Positions 12,006-23,153 of a stretch of 64,000 nucleotides of DNA are shown one piece after another (within the stretch, counting starts at the first letter, position 1; the number at the start of each line of letters is the position of its first letter). Where the stretch lies: positions 175,682,400-175,746,399 of the forward strand of contig CM041292.1 in the NCBI GenBank assembly GCA_023052935.1. Direction: 5' to 3'. This DNA comes from Piezodorus guildinii. Its lineage: Eukaryota; Arthropoda; Insecta; Hemiptera; Pentatomidae. Made by a program: the position numbers and the translations under genes. The notes under the pieces are model-generated. The model was not told where the DNA came from. It was given only the letters and a program-made list of their open reading frames with translations, and searched no databases.

Positions 12006-13115
12006 ATGTTAGCCAATAAGGTAGTCACACCTGAGGAGCCGATAGGGTAGTCAAACTTGGGGGCCAACCCCGAATGGAGCGTGGTTTCGTGTCACGATTT
12101 ATTTGTCTCTTGGCAAGGACCGCCTCAGCTTTTGGAGAGCGGAGGAGACACCCGCGGTTGGTCTTTCTACCTTCACCATTAAAAGACATTGGAAGACATA
12201 GCATTTTAGATCTCATCGAAGGCAATTAACCCTTTAAACGGTTGTTAATTTTAATGTTTCTTGGGTTAAGGGAACTAAAATAAATTAAATTAGTTACAGC
12301 TGAGAAGATGCTATTCATGGTAAACTCTTTTCTGTAGATCAAAAACATTCAGAAGAGACATATTTTTTTTGGCTCATCGCAGTGTCTCTTCCCGTTTAGA
12401 GAAGATAAAGTGATTCGGGGAGATTATAGGGAGAAGATTTTCAAAAGCTGATTCAAATAACAGGCGTTGTTAGCCAATAATTACTTCGAATACCGATCAC
12501 TTCACCGCTTTATTGTCTGATTATGTAGATCAGAATAATTTTTATACCAGTCCTAATCTGGCCATTTCATTAACAATACAAAATATTGGAAAGCAGCTGG
12601 TCTTTAAGCTATTAGAAAACGAAGTAATTCTTGTATGTTATGTTCTAAGTGCAACCCAAAACCCAACATCCCCAAAATGGCCGAAGTTTTGCAAGAACGA
12701 AACCGTCCGTAGACGAGCGGGGTAGACGATACTGGTGCTATCTATATTACTTATATTATTAAGCCTAGATGCAAAGACCATAAACCTTCAACTGAAGACA
12801 CAACTATTGACTCAGTCATTTTTATCGGCCTTTAAGCGGCTTCTGGCTCGCCGGGAATGTTGTCAGGCCCTATAGTCCGATTGCGGTACTAATTTTAAAC
12901 GTAAAAAGCAGTTATCCAGTTATTCTCGAAGGAATACACCAGGGAGGACATCATGAGTCATGAATTAGAGGAGTTTCGTATTGAATGGCAATGCTCACAT
13001 CCTAGCGCTCCTCATTTCGGAGGTTTTGGGGAAGCTAATGTTTAAGTTGTGGATATAATTAGTTGAACGTTGAGAATTACAGGAAGAAATTATTCCGGGT
13101 GGCGGTCAGCAGTAA
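12006..13115. other. unannotated sequence
   Basis: A moderately GC-rich patch at 12020-12230 carries a short minus-strand open frame without a motif. I see nothing else. Confidence 0.35.
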
Positions 13116-13134
13116 ATGAAACAATTAAATATTT

Positions 13135-13195
13135 TTGACTATTTATTGTCTGCTAACGTTTGTAGGTCCACATTGTGGCTCATCATCAGTAGATA
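13135..13195 (-). mobile_element. degenerate hammerhead / Penelope-type end
   Basis: The minus strand reads CTACTGATGATGAGCCACA, then ATGTGG, and a decayed ACAAACGTTAGCAG. This is the layout CTGATGA - stem II - GAAACGT of Penelope-type hammerhead ends, with the GAAA damaged. No protein-coding part is seen. Confidence 0.4.
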
Positions 13196-13199
13196 TTTA

Positions 13200-13378
13200 C
13201 TCATTCAACCTTCGAGGGACAGGTGTGTGACACACCAATTACACAGAGTTACTGATTTTATTGCTGGAGCACTAGAAAAAAATCAATACGCAACTGGGGT
13301 ATTCTTGGATGTTGCCCAAGCGTTTGATAAAGTTGGGCACGAGGGGCTTCTTTTTAAACTCAAGAACGTAGTACCTTA
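13200..13378 (+). mobile_element. LINE reverse transcriptase fragment, left half (copia target)
   Basis: It translates to HQLHRVTDFIAGALEKNQYA, then GVFLDVAQAFDKVGHEGLLF, the Jockey-type reverse transcriptase core with the first catalytic Asp (AQAFDKV). The coding is interrupted by the copia element and resumes at 17304 with PYTYYLIIQSFLSDR, so both halves derive from one older insertion. Confidence 0.8.
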
Positions 13379-13571
13379 TGTTAAATATCGATTGTATATG
13401 TAAAGATAGTTGTGGCACTGAACTTCCACCTAGGTGTACAGCAGCCCAACAACAAGCAGTCCAGTTGGTAGCGTCCCCTGCGCCATGTTGTTTGTGTATA
13501 TAGCAGTAAGAAACAAGCTGTCTAGTACAAGGTTCTTTTATTCCACTGCCTAATACTCTATAACTTTAATA
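13379..13571 (+). repeat. copia 5' LTR
   Basis: 193 bp from TGTTAAATATCG to CTTTAATA. I see no difference from the 3' LTR. It is short for a copia LTR. There is no perfect TG...CA end; the LTR ends in TA. Confidence 0.95.
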
Positions 13572-13586
13572 GGTTATGGGCCCAGA
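13572..13586 (+). promoter_or_regulatory. copia primer binding site (half tRNA-iMet)
   Basis: GGTTATGGGCCCAG immediately follows the 5' LTR and is complementary to the anticodon stem-loop of initiator tRNA-Met. Priming from a tRNA-iMet fragment in this way is established for Drosophila copia. Confidence 0.85.
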
Positions 13587-13679
13587 GTATTTTTGTGCAG
13601 AGCATAGTATTTGTGTATAGTGTCAACGCGTAGTCGCGAAGTGATATTATTTTATTAGTGATTTTTGTTTACCGGTACT

Positions 13680-16600
13680 ATGGCGTCAGTTACTACATCA
13701 GAAGTATCATTTAAAGCACAGAGTGGTTGCTTTATATGTGGGGATAAAAGACATTTCAAGGCACAGTGTCCCAAAAATAAGCAGAACCGTGGAAGTAAAT
13801 CCTTTAATAGAAGCTTTCGTGGGAAAAGAAGAGGAACAATCCAGGGAAATACGGCAGATGTAGAAGAAGAAGTTGTAATGGTGGCCCTAAATTGTGGTAA
13901 TATTAAACTATCATCTAACAATGTGTTCTTAGTTGATTCAGGTGCGAGTAACCATCTTTTTAAGGCAGAATTGGAACCCCTTTTGTCAAATGTTTCTAAT
14001 CTTAATCATGATGTTGCCATACATATAGCTAATGGTGATAAGATGTTTACTAGAAAAGAAGGTACCCTAAGAGTAACCTCTCAAGGTAGGATTGTAAACA
14101 TTAAAGGTTTAATAGTCCCGGGGTTAAAACATAATTTATTATCAGTGAGTGCAGTTACCTCAAAAGGCTTAAAAGTGATTACAGATTCTAAGGAGATGAA
14201 AATCTGTGGAAGAAATTTTAAGCTGAGTTGTCCACGAGTGAATGGATTGTACATATTTACGTTTGATGAACCCAGTGATAATCAAGTCAAGTGCAACATT
14301 TCAAGTGCTACGGATGGAGATCTATGGCATAAACGGCTAGGACATTTGAATCGGCATGGACTCAAAAGTTTAGGATTACCCTATAGTGACAAGAAGTGTT
14401 CGGCATGCATTGAAGGTAAGGCTACTAGACAGCCCTTTTCAAATAATAGGAAACGCACATCAAAGGTGGGTGAATTAATTCACTCTGATATATGTGGTCC
14501 TTTCAATCCTGAATCAGTTGAAGGACATAGGTATATGCAGGTGATTTTGGATGACTTCACTCATTTTGTGCATGTCAAACTTCTCCATATGAAGAGCGAA
14601 GCTGAAACAAACCTGATGGATTATATAGCGGAACTAGAAAGGCAGCAGGGTGTCCCAGTGAAAAGGCTACGTTTAGATAATGGAGGAGAATTTACGTCTA
14701 AATTTTTTCAAAAATATTGTTCAGATAAAGGTATAAAATTAGAATATTCATTGCCATATAGCCCTCAAATGAACGGAAAGAGTGAAAGAATGAATAGGAC
14801 ACTATTAGACATGATGCGTACTAAGGTATCAGATTCCGGTATCCCCAAGTTCTTGTGGGGGGAAGCAGCTCGATGTTCTGCTTATGAACTGAATAGGTCA
14901 CCTACTTCAGCCTTAAGTAAAGGTGAAACTCCCTCATTAATATGGAATGGCAGAAATGATCTGTCTAAACTTCGAATATTTGGTTGCCGAGCATGGCCTA
15001 CCATTCTTCCTAAAGGTTCCAAATTGGATCCCAGAAGCAAGGAGGGGGTGATGGTTGGTTATTGTGGTGGTGGGTATAGGATTTGGTTGCCAGACGAGCA
15101 GAAAGTTATTAGATCTAGAGATGTGATATTCGAGGAGAGCCAAATGCCCTATAAAGAAGTTAAAAATGTACCTATTGTCTATCATAATAGTGGTGGAAGC
15201 TATGAAGAGGGAAGGAAAAATGGTGAAGAGAATAACACTAATATTTCAGAGCAGCCAGAAGATACTTCTAGACCTCAGAATGATTGTAATCCAGAGCAGT
15301 CAGAAAACCCTTCAAGACTTCAGAATGAAGAATCCAATCCAGAGCATTCAGAAGAAACTTCTAGACCTCAGAGAAACCGGTCAAAACCTCATTTCCTAAA
15401 TGATTATGAGTTATATAATGCATACTGTATGGTAAGCCGATCAGATGGAGTTCCATCATCTTATGAGGATGCTAATAAAAAGGAGGAATGGCGGGAAGCC
15501 ATTATTAAAGAACTAAAAGCTCATGAGAAGATGAACACTTGGTCTGAAGAGGAAGCACCGAATGGAAGTGTCCCAATCATAACTAAATGGGTTTTCACAG
15601 TGAAGGAAGATGGAATCAAAAAGGCCAGATTGGTAGCAAGAGGGTTTGAAGAACAAACTCAAGGTGATTGTGTATTCAATTACTCACCAGTTTGCCGAAT
15701 GGATACTGTAAGAACTCTCTTGTCATTTGCATGCCAAAACGATTGGAGTATTAGACAAGTGGATGTGCCAACAGCCTTTCTCAATGGCTCACTGGACTAT
15801 CCTGTGTTTATAAAACCACCTAAAGGTGTAAGTTGTTCAACAAAAACTCTGAGACTAAATAGGCCACTTTATGGACTTAAGAAAGCACCGAAGTATTGGA
15901 ATGAAAGATTTAATTCTTTTATGTTAAAATTGGGATTTAAAAGATCCCAATATGATTTATGCCTTTACTACAAGAGTAGGGTGTTCTTTGTTCTTTTTGT
16001 GGATGATGGCCTAATTACAGGGGATGAAAAGGCTATTGAAGAATTAGTGAACAATTTAAAAGGAGAGTTCAGCATTGAAGAAATGAAGGCTTCTCAATTT
16101 TTAGGGATGAAAATTGAAAGACAAGAAAAGAAAATAACGGTTACACAAACCCGCTTTATTGATAAACTCCTTGAAGATTATAATATGGTAGAGTGCAGGA
16201 AGGTATCAACCCCCATGGAGGTTGGATTTAAACTTAACGCTGACAGTCCACCTTTAGATGAAAATATACCATACAGGAGCTTGGTATGTGGACTTATGTA
16301 TCTAAGCACAACAACTCGACCGGATTTATCGTTCCCAATTAGCTATTTATCTAGATGTTTAGATAAAGCTACTCAGCAGTCTTGGAAAGCTGCAAAACGA
16401 ATACTCAGATATCTCAAAGAAACTCGAGATATGGGTCTTACTTTCAAACCAAGTGAGAACCTAGGACTTATTGGTTTTCAGATGCTGACTGGGCAGGTGA
16501 CATGGAAACACGAAAGAGTGTAAGTGGCTTTGCAGCATTCTGCGGAAGCAATCCCATAGCTTGGCATTCAAGAAAGCAAGCATGTGTGGCTCTTTCAACG

Positions 16601-16921
16601 ATGGAAGCGGAGTACATTGCAGCAGGAATGGCATCACAGGAAATTGTGAGTTTAAGTGGTATAATTAGTGAGTTCAGTGGTGAAACATTAAGTGGAAAAC
16701 TGTTGGTGGATAACACTAGTGCTATAGCTTTTATAAAGAATTGTGAAAACTCTAAACGAGCAAAACACATTGATATAAAATTCCATTTTGTTAAAGATCT
16801 TATTTCCAAAGAAATAATATCTGTGGAACACATAAATTCTGACTGCAATGTGGCAGATTTGTTCACAAAACCACTTGCCTTTGATAAGTTTCAAATGTTT
16901 CGGAAGGCTTTAATTAATTAA
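13680..16921 (+). pseudogene. copia gag-pol polyprotein, capsid part missing and one frameshift
   Basis: The frame opens at ATG 13680, only ~95 bases after the primer site, and runs to a stop at 16523. It starts almost directly with a CCHC zinc knuckle (C17, C20, H25, C30), so the several-hundred-residue capsid region of normal copia gag is absent. Then follow the aspartic protease (VDSGASNH, D86), a GAG-pre-integrase zinc region (LWHKRLGHL), the integrase DD35E triad (D270, D333, E369), and the reverse transcriptase with FVDD (D775-D776). A one-base deletion in the T run at 16475-16478 shifts the frame in the RNase H active-site segment. The rest, to ALIN-stop at 16921, is intact in the next frame (16502 onward). 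Apart from these two defects no decay is seen. Confidence 0.9.
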
Positions 16922-17096
16922 TATATTAATGTCACTTATATATATTGTGCTAAAATTGTTGTATAGAATTTTGTAATAGTATAATATTTTACTTGTTTTG
17001 TTGTATAGAATTTTGTAATAGAATAATATTTTTACTTGTTTTGTATGTGAGATACAATTGAATATTTACTTGTGTATGTATATATTTGAAAACATT

Positions 17097-17110
17097 CAAT
17101 TGAGGGGGTG
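17097..17110 (+). promoter_or_regulatory. copia polypurine tract
   Basis: TTGAGGGGGTG lies directly before the 3' LTR, the expected place for second-strand priming. Confidence 0.75.
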
Positions 17111-17303
17111 TGTTAAATATCGATTGTATATGTAAAGATAGTTGTGGCACTGAACTTCCACCTAGGTGTACAGCAGCCCAACAACAAGCAGTCCAGTTGG
17201 TAGCGTCCCCTGCGCCATGTTGTTTGTGTATATAGCAGTAAGAAACAAGCTGTCTAGTACAAGGTTCTTTTATTCCACTGCCTAATACTCTATAACTTTA
17301 ATA
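17111..17303 (+). repeat. copia 3' LTR
   Basis: 193 bp, the same as 13379-13571 at every position I compared. It is followed by the CCTTA target duplication. Confidence 0.95.
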
Positions 17304-17425
17304 CCTTACACATACTATCTTATTATACAATCTTTTCTCTCTGATAGGTTTTTTAGAAGCGCCTCACTTACTTATGGGCATGCAACTTCCCACCACTAAT
17401 CATCTATGTACATTAGGTATGGCTG
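17304..17425 (+). mobile_element. LINE reverse transcriptase fragment, right half (copia target)
   Basis: Resumes the coding interrupted at 13378 (PYTYYLIIQSFLSDR), then soon loses similarity. Confidence 0.7.
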
Positions 17426-17534
17426 GAATACCTTCCTATTTAAATTTCTAATATTGCAACCGTAACACCACAACCCAAAGACAAGGAATCTCGGTGGAAA
17501 CTGGTGCATAAAAGAGTAAGTAAGTAAACCCTTT

Positions 17535-17802
17535 TTACTTTCACTTACCTTTATATGAAATATATAGTAATGGAAAGTATTGCCATTGTGAAAATTTTTT
17601 AATTCCAGTTTTCGATGAAAATACAAGTTTTGGGGTCTCCTGAATCCAACTGGTGTCTGTGTGTGTGATGAGTCTAGCGCAAAAACGATAAGTCGTACGA
17701 AACTGAAATTTCATATTTAAGGGAACTAAAAGTCCGAAATGTTGAACACAACTTTTTCATCAAAATGAGCTAACCAGAAGAGTCATTTATACCTTATCGC
17801 TT

Positions 17803-17866
<64 letters not shown>

Positions 17867-18150
17867 CAATTTTTCCGGTTTTTTAGGTATAATATACCGT
17901 TGGGAAGCAAAATATTTTAGAAAAAATATTATTTTATACAAAAAATTGTGAAAGTTTAGGATGAGTGATAAAAAGTCGGTAATGCTAACTGATTGTCGAA
18001 GATATTTCTATAATAGATTATTTAGTAAAAAAAATGTTCCTGTCGAAACACAATATAGTTAATTCTTTAACAATTTATGTATATCTCTAACTGTATTCTT
18101 CTATCTATTTTTTACAACGGAGGTAAGTGAAAGTCTGGTGTTGCGCGCAA
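17535..18150 (+). repeat. Rep-A copy, internally deleted, with (TA)n
   Basis: It starts CACTTACCTTTATATGAAATATATAGTAATGGAAAGTATTG (read in pieces) and ends at ACGGAGGTAAGTGAAAGTC followed by TGTTGCGCGC. Its order of blocks matches the copies at 38200-39240 (same strand) and 36022-37320 and 40265-41232 (opposite strand). A (TA)n run of 60 bases (17804-17863) sits inside. There is no ORF. Confidence 0.75.
17804..17863. repeat. (TA)n microsatellite
   Basis: About 30 uninterrupted TA units inside the Rep-A copy. Confidence 0.95.
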
Positions 18151-18792
18151 TAGCTTTTTTTTTCTTATTTTCGCACAAAAATATTTTGCACAAGATATAT
18201 GTGAAAGGACCTGTACGAGTCCAACAACTGCAAAAATTAAATTATTAAAGTTATCTTGATCATTTCGAATATCTTTTGAGCTCCTTTTTAACAAACGCGT
18301 GTGAACTGACGTTTGACATGGGCTGACTTTTTTTTTTTTTTTCTATGTTATCAAAAACATTGAAAGTCGATTTAGTGGAAAAAGCTGAATTAGTTGAACT
18401 GAAAGTGAGAAAGTTGCAAGGTAGACATATAATTATACCAGACGGACGCGGGATATAATGATGATAGAATACAATATGTTTAGATCTAATGACCCAAAGG
18501 CTATGTCATCTTATCAAAGGATTCATCCAAATCTTATCGCCGGGTTCCTTTTTCTTTTAACGAAGCAAATCAAATTAAAAGATAACAGCTAATATTAAAA
18601 TTGCACGAGTGGACACTTTTTCTCGTGTTCGTTACAAAACCAATAAGTCAATTTAGTCTACCGAAGAAATTGAATTGCCAAAGAAGAGATTTTACTGATA
18701 AACATTGAGTTTAAGATAAATATTGTTAACAGCTTCAACGCAAATATTTAAAATTAATTTGTTATAATTTTTGTTAAAATTAATTAACTCAT
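18151..18792. other. unannotated AT-rich sequence
   Basis: Nothing recognisable. Confidence 0.35.
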
Positions 18793-18942
18793 TGGGCGTA
18801 GGAAGATTGCTGAGGGTTATAGGGAACATTTTAGATCGGTCTACTCCACTAAACCTCCTAAATATGACCTAACGACCTTAGGATCCGACATGGAAACACA
18901 TGATTTTTTACCTGTGTTACCAATAACCCTGGATGAGATATT
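18793..18942 (+). mobile_element. LINE-B, part 1 (linker before reverse transcriptase)
   Basis: It reads YREHFRSVYSTKPPKYDL and then LPITLDEI, the segment between endonuclease and reverse transcriptase in CR1/Jockey-type LINEs. It stops at the insertion point of Jockey-2. The last 11 bases GATGAGATATT (18932-18942) are repeated at 21609-21619, where the same protein resumes as DEILNAINKLNN. Confidence 0.75.
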
Positions 18943-21608
18943 TTTATTTATTTATTAAGAGATAATACAATCTGCCGCCTACTGGGGCAATGAGTAATAC
19001 AGCTAGAAGAAACCATTCATCCCATATGTACATCATAAGAAAAAAAAAATATATATATATAACAAAAATAAAATAAATAAATAAGATATATATAAAGAAA
19101 AAAAAATTACAAAACAATAAATAAGAGATATAATAACAAAATAAAGAAAATAATAACAACTTTGATCTCATTCGTACCTATTTACAATATTTACAAACCG
19201 CCCCTGGGATCACCGCATCGATCCCCGAGATCCACTAGTGGATCCCGAGGCACAATGCCAGGAGATCCCAGCGCCTCTCACTCAGCCGCGTCACTGGTCT
19301 TGAGAGCCAGTGGAAGCTGAGCGAGGGCGCTAGAGCCACATACACTCAGGGCATGAGTGGAGAAGCCAGCCATTACCAGCACTCCAATGGCATATTTACA
19401 AGAGATCTCTGGGCCACTGCCGCTTCAACCTACGAGGAGGGTTATATGGATGTTTGGAACTAGATAGGGAGTGTGCCAAGGGATTAGGAAGGTGAATAAG
19501 CTTCTGATGGAAGATTGAGAATTTGGATGGGATGAGATCAAGGACAAATGGGATATTCAGGTCATGGTGTAAAGTTTTGTTGGTGACATAATATGGGGCA
19601 TCGACTATTGTTCTAAGGACTTTAGACTGAAAGGACTGGATACGTTTGATATTCGAAAATTTTGCTGTTCCCCACAGTTCAAGTCCGTAGGTCCAAACGG
19701 GTTTAAGAATAGTCTTGTAAACAAGTAGTTTGTTGTCCGTTGATAGATGTGATTTATTATTTAGTAGTCTATATAGCTGGCCGTACCGTCGATTGAGTTC
19801 TTGTCGTTTAAGTCTAGTATGGGGGTTCCATGTCAGTCGTTTGTCTAGGAGGAAGCCAAGGTACTTGACTGTGTCAGAAAAGGGAAGAGGAATAGAATTA
19901 AAATGGACTGAAGGGCAGGATCTGCGTCGTAGGGTAAAGGTGAAATGCTTGCTTTTTGATTCATTGACTTTGATACGCCATTGATTGCACCACTGTTCAA
20001 TCAGAACGAGATGTGATTGGAGGTTTGAGGATGCCACAACAGGATCTGGGTGGGATGAGAGGATAGCTGTGTCATCGGCAAATGTTGCTAGGAAGTTTTC
20101 GGGTAGGGTAGGAATGTCTGCGGTGAATAAGATGTACAGTATAGGACCAAGGACACTACCTTGTGGAACACCAGCTTCTATCGGATAACAACTTGAGAAT
20201 TCAGAACCACAACGAACTCTGAACGAGCGGTTGGATAGGTAGGATCGAAGGATTAGGTATAGGGATTGGGGTAATAGGGTTTTAAGTTTGAAAAGCAAGC
20301 TATCGTGCCATACCCGGTCGAATGCTTGTGCTATGTCCAGAAAGGCACCGGTGCAATATTGCTTGCTTTCAAGGGCATAGGATATGTGATCAACAACCCG
20401 AAGACCTTGGTGAACAGTAGAGTGGCCTGAGCGGAAACCGAACTGGTGAGATGGGATTTTGTGTGATTGGAGCAACGGTAGGATGCGTTTCAAGAGGATT
20501 TTCTCAAATATTTTGGAGAGTATAGGGAGCAAGCTGATTGGTCTAGAGGATGAGGTATGATTGGCAGGTTTGCCCGGTTTAAGGAAAACTATAATGGTTG
20601 AATGTTTCCACATCAGAGGAAAATGGGTTGTACGGAGGATGCAGTTATATAAGTAGGTCAGAAATATAATAGCCTTTTTGGGAAGTTGTTTAATAATTTG
20701 GGAAGTAAGGAGATCAAATCCAGGAGATTTTCGAGGTTTAAGTTTATCGATTAGGAATTTGACCTCAGAGGGGTTGACAGCTTTAGGAGGCAAGGAGAGA
20801 GGAATCGGCGAGAAGAGGGATTCTTCAACTACAGCTGTATGAGTAGGATTAAGTTCAGGATGAGGAGTGAATGTGTTTGCAAGATGTTTAGCAAATTCCT
20901 CTGCTCTGGTCTGATCTGACGAGGCCCAGGAACCATCATGAAGTTGAAGAGGATGAGAGATATAATGGTATTTAAGGATTTTTTTAGTTGCTTTCCAGAG
21001 GGAATGGTCACAAGTGGATAATGAGGAAAGATAGGAATTATAGGATTGGGATCTGTAGGTTGTCAATTTATTTTTAACTAATTTACAATAATAATTGTAA
21101 AATTTTCTGTCATCAGAATGTCTGGTCCTCTGCCAGATAGTCCTAGAACGGCGCTTGCATTGGATAAGGTCCAGGAGTTCTTGAGGTAAAGGATTTGTAC
21201 ATCGGGATTTTTTGGAAGAGAGAGGTGAAGATGAAGTCCAGGTTGCTTGTTGGATTAGGGTTGTAAAGGTATTTACAGCTTCATCCAGTTCTTCAGGGGA
21301 TTTGGGATACTCTGAGATCAATGTTGTCGGTTAAGATTTGACGGAATAGATCCCAGTGAACTGGGCCCCTGATGAATGAGGGTGGAAGCGGTTTAGGAAT
21401 GGACGATATTGAAAGGGTAAGGAGTATTGGGCTGTGATCTGAAGATAGGTCATCGAGGCGAGATATGGAATAATTTTGTAGTCCTATACCTTTGTGGATG
21501 AAAAAGTCTAGGAGGTCAGGATTGCGGTTGGGATCTGTTAGCCAGTAGGTAGGAGAATCCGGAGGAAGGATATTGCTGCGAGTAGAATTAAGTGCAGACA
21601 ACAGGATA
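18943..21608 (-). mobile_element. Jockey-2: 5'-truncated Jockey LINE
   Basis: Inserted on the minus strand in LINE-B with a perfect 11-bp target duplication GATGAGATATT. The 3' end is an AATAAATAAATAAAAA tail at ~18943-18958. The 5' end is truncated within the endonuclease domain (reads SSILLSALNSTRS at the junction). It has the most intact coding of the four Jockey copies in this window. Confidence 0.9.
19396..21606 (-). pseudogene. Jockey-2 ORF2: endonuclease tail plus open reverse transcriptase
   Basis: On the minus strand the endonuclease C-terminal part (PPDSPTYWLTDPNRNPDLLD, SSDHSPILL) runs to about 21293. One base shift near 21305-21315 then puts the remainder in another frame that stays open for 641 residues to 19396. 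That frame holds the whole reverse transcriptase: KSPGFDLLTSQII, SSRPISLLPILSKIFEKIL, FLDIAQAFDRVWH, GVPQGSVLGPILYILF, FADDTAILSS, and the C-terminal LKRQWPRDLL. Catalytic Asp residues are present. With the endonuclease truncated and frameshifted the copy is not autonomous, but its reverse transcriptase could still be translated. Confidence 0.85.
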
Positions 21609-21756
21609 GATGAGATATTAAATGCAATAAATAAACTTAATAATTGTAAATCTGTAGGCCCTGATGGAGTTCCGCCTTTCATTTTAATTGATAATACAGA
21701 TATATTTTTAGAACCATTGCAGTTTATTTTTAATCTTTCTCTTAAAAATTAAAAAT
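21609..21756 (+). mobile_element. LINE-B, part 2 (start of reverse transcriptase)
   Basis: It reads DEILNAINKLNNCKSVGPDG and VPPFILIDNTDIFLEPLQF, ending FNLSLKN where LINE-C is inserted. The frame resumes at 23160 with ETYPTFWKSASITPVHK. Confidence 0.8.
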
Positions 21757-21851
21757 ATAATCAACGGATCCAGACACTCACAAAAATTGGCATTGCAATG
21801 ACTGTGACTCGTCTGTGAAATCGCCACCCAACGAGCCTGGTACTACGATTA

Positions 21852-22569
21852 ATGGCGCTCACCGAGGAGGTTAAGGAGATGTAGGCCAGGCTTCGAGGGA
21901 TCGACGAGCTAAAAGAGATAAAACAAACTCTCGAAAAGCAATCCGAACTCTCGTTCGAAAATATGAAGAGGTTGCAAAAAATTGAGAATCTTCTCGAACA
22001 TCAAAAAGGGTGATCAAATCAGGTGGAAAAATTAACTTTGGAAAACAATTTTTTAAAAGAAAAAAATTACAAACTTAGAAGAACGGTTAAATAATGCCGA
22101 GCAGAACCAACTAAAAAATAGTCTCGAAATTAGAGGTATACCGGAGAGACCAGGTGAAAAGGTAACTGAGACCATTATAAGCGTCGGGGCAGCCCTGGGC
22201 ATAAAGCTGGGCCCGGAAGACCTGGACCACGCCGTCCGCCTCAGGCCAAGAGAAGCCGGGACCCCGGGGACCATCATCGCTCGCTTCGTTCGCCAAGCAG
22301 TGAAGGATGACCTGGTGCGGCAAAGAAGATTAAAGAGAGCCTTTTCTACGCGCCACCTAGGCTGGGAGGAGAACAACACGCACCCTATTTACGTTAGCGA
22401 GGCGATGACGCCGGCCAACAGGCACCTATACTGGCTCGCCAGGCAGAAAAAGGTGTCTGCTAAGATGAAATATGTGTGGTTCAGTGGTGGTCGGGTGAGG
22501 TACCGGAAGGCCGATGGGTGTCCAGCGGTGATTATTAATAAACAGGCTGATTTAGATATCTTTGCCTAA
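21852..22569 (+). pseudogene. LINE-C ORF1: coiled coil plus baculovirus-FP-like C-terminal domain
   Basis: The likely start is ATG 21852 (MALTEEVKEM, then an in-frame TAG). A Lys/Glu/Leu-rich coiled-coil region with another stop and a frame change follows to ~22090. From there the reading is open to TAA 22567: NSLEIRGIPERPGEK, an RRM-like start; HAVRLRP; IIARFVRQAVKDDL; and HPIYVSEAMTPANRHLYWLA with RVRYRKADGCPAVII. The last part resembles the FP25K-type C-terminal domain common in ORF1 proteins of insect LINEs, which bind RNA. Codon use is markedly GC-rich compared with the surroundings. It is nonfunctional because of the N-terminal breaks. Confidence 0.7.
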
Positions 22570-23098
22570 GGTTTGTTTTCAAGTTACAGACGTATTATTA
22601 AACATTTATTTTATTTCCTTAAATAAGACATTATTTTTAGTTTCTTAAAAGGTATTAATGATATTTTGTTATTTAGAACTTTTTAATTTTGTTGTTATAT
22701 TCTTCTATTTGCTTTCATAATTCAGTATTTTAATAATTGTTTCCTATATGTTTTAGCTCCTTACATTTTATTTTATTTTTTGAAAACCTCAGTCTAAATT
22801 TACGTTTTCAATTTGAATATCCATTGCTTAATTTTTTGACAGATACCACAGGATATACAGGATTAGCTCTATTCTACCCCTTAATCCCCGACACTTTTAC
22901 AATTATCCCGATTGCCTCATCTTCATCACTAATTTCCTTACTTACTTTTATTCTATTTTATGTTATGTTGTATTTTGAACTTGTTATATTATTAGTATAT
23001 TATGTTACCCCGAAAATAAATAAATTAATGTAAATTGTTTGTAATCAAAATTGTATATATCTCTTATTTTGATTATTATATATTTTCTTGTAATATTA

Positions 23099-23124
23099 TT
23101 CTTAAGGGATTAGTCCCAGAATAA
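23099..23124 (+). promoter_or_regulatory. LINE 3'-terminal hairpin (copy 1)
   Basis: TTCTTAAGGGATTAGTCCC then AGAATAA: the TTCT/AGAA and GGGA/TCCC arms pair around TTAG. Related hairpins occur at 35311 and 53701, each directly before a short-repeat tail. This suggests the recognition structure for the cognate reverse transcriptase. Confidence 0.6.
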
Positions 23125-23153
23125 ATAAACAATTTATCATTATTATTATTATT

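Larger units (their letters stand above)
13379..17303 (+). mobile_element. young copia (Ty1-type) LTR retrotransposon
   Basis: A 3.9-kb element bounded by identical 193-bp LTRs and a 5-bp target duplication CCTTA (13374-13378 and 17304-17308). It has a primer site, a gag-pol frame and a polypurine tract. The LTR identity means very recent insertion. Two features argue against it being autonomous: there is no room for a capsid domain, and one base is missing in the RNase H region. Confidence 0.95.
21757..23153 (+). mobile_element. LINE-C: ORF1-only LINE insertion with 3' UTR and (ATT)n tail
   Basis: A 1.4-kb insertion that splits LINE-B between FNLSLKN and ETYPTFW. It contains an ORF1 and a long 3' UTR ending in the hairpin TTCTTAAGGGATTAGTCCC-AGAATAA (23099-23124) and ATTATTATTATT, but no endonuclease or reverse transcriptase. 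It looks like an internally deleted or processed LINE moved in trans. The hairpin end is shared with LINEs at 35311 and 53701. Confidence 0.75.

Noticed and set aside
12025..12225. 66-codon minus-strand frame in a GC-richer patch
   Set aside because: No splice sites in register with the other exons and no motif; insufficient to call an exon.
13665..13679. Earlier start for the copia frame
   Set aside because: The codon at 13665 is TTG. The first ATG in frame is 13680.
22737..23033. 98-codon hydrophobic open frame
   Set aside because: It lies in the LINE-C 3' UTR between the ORF1 stop and the terminal hairpin, and has no recognisable domain.
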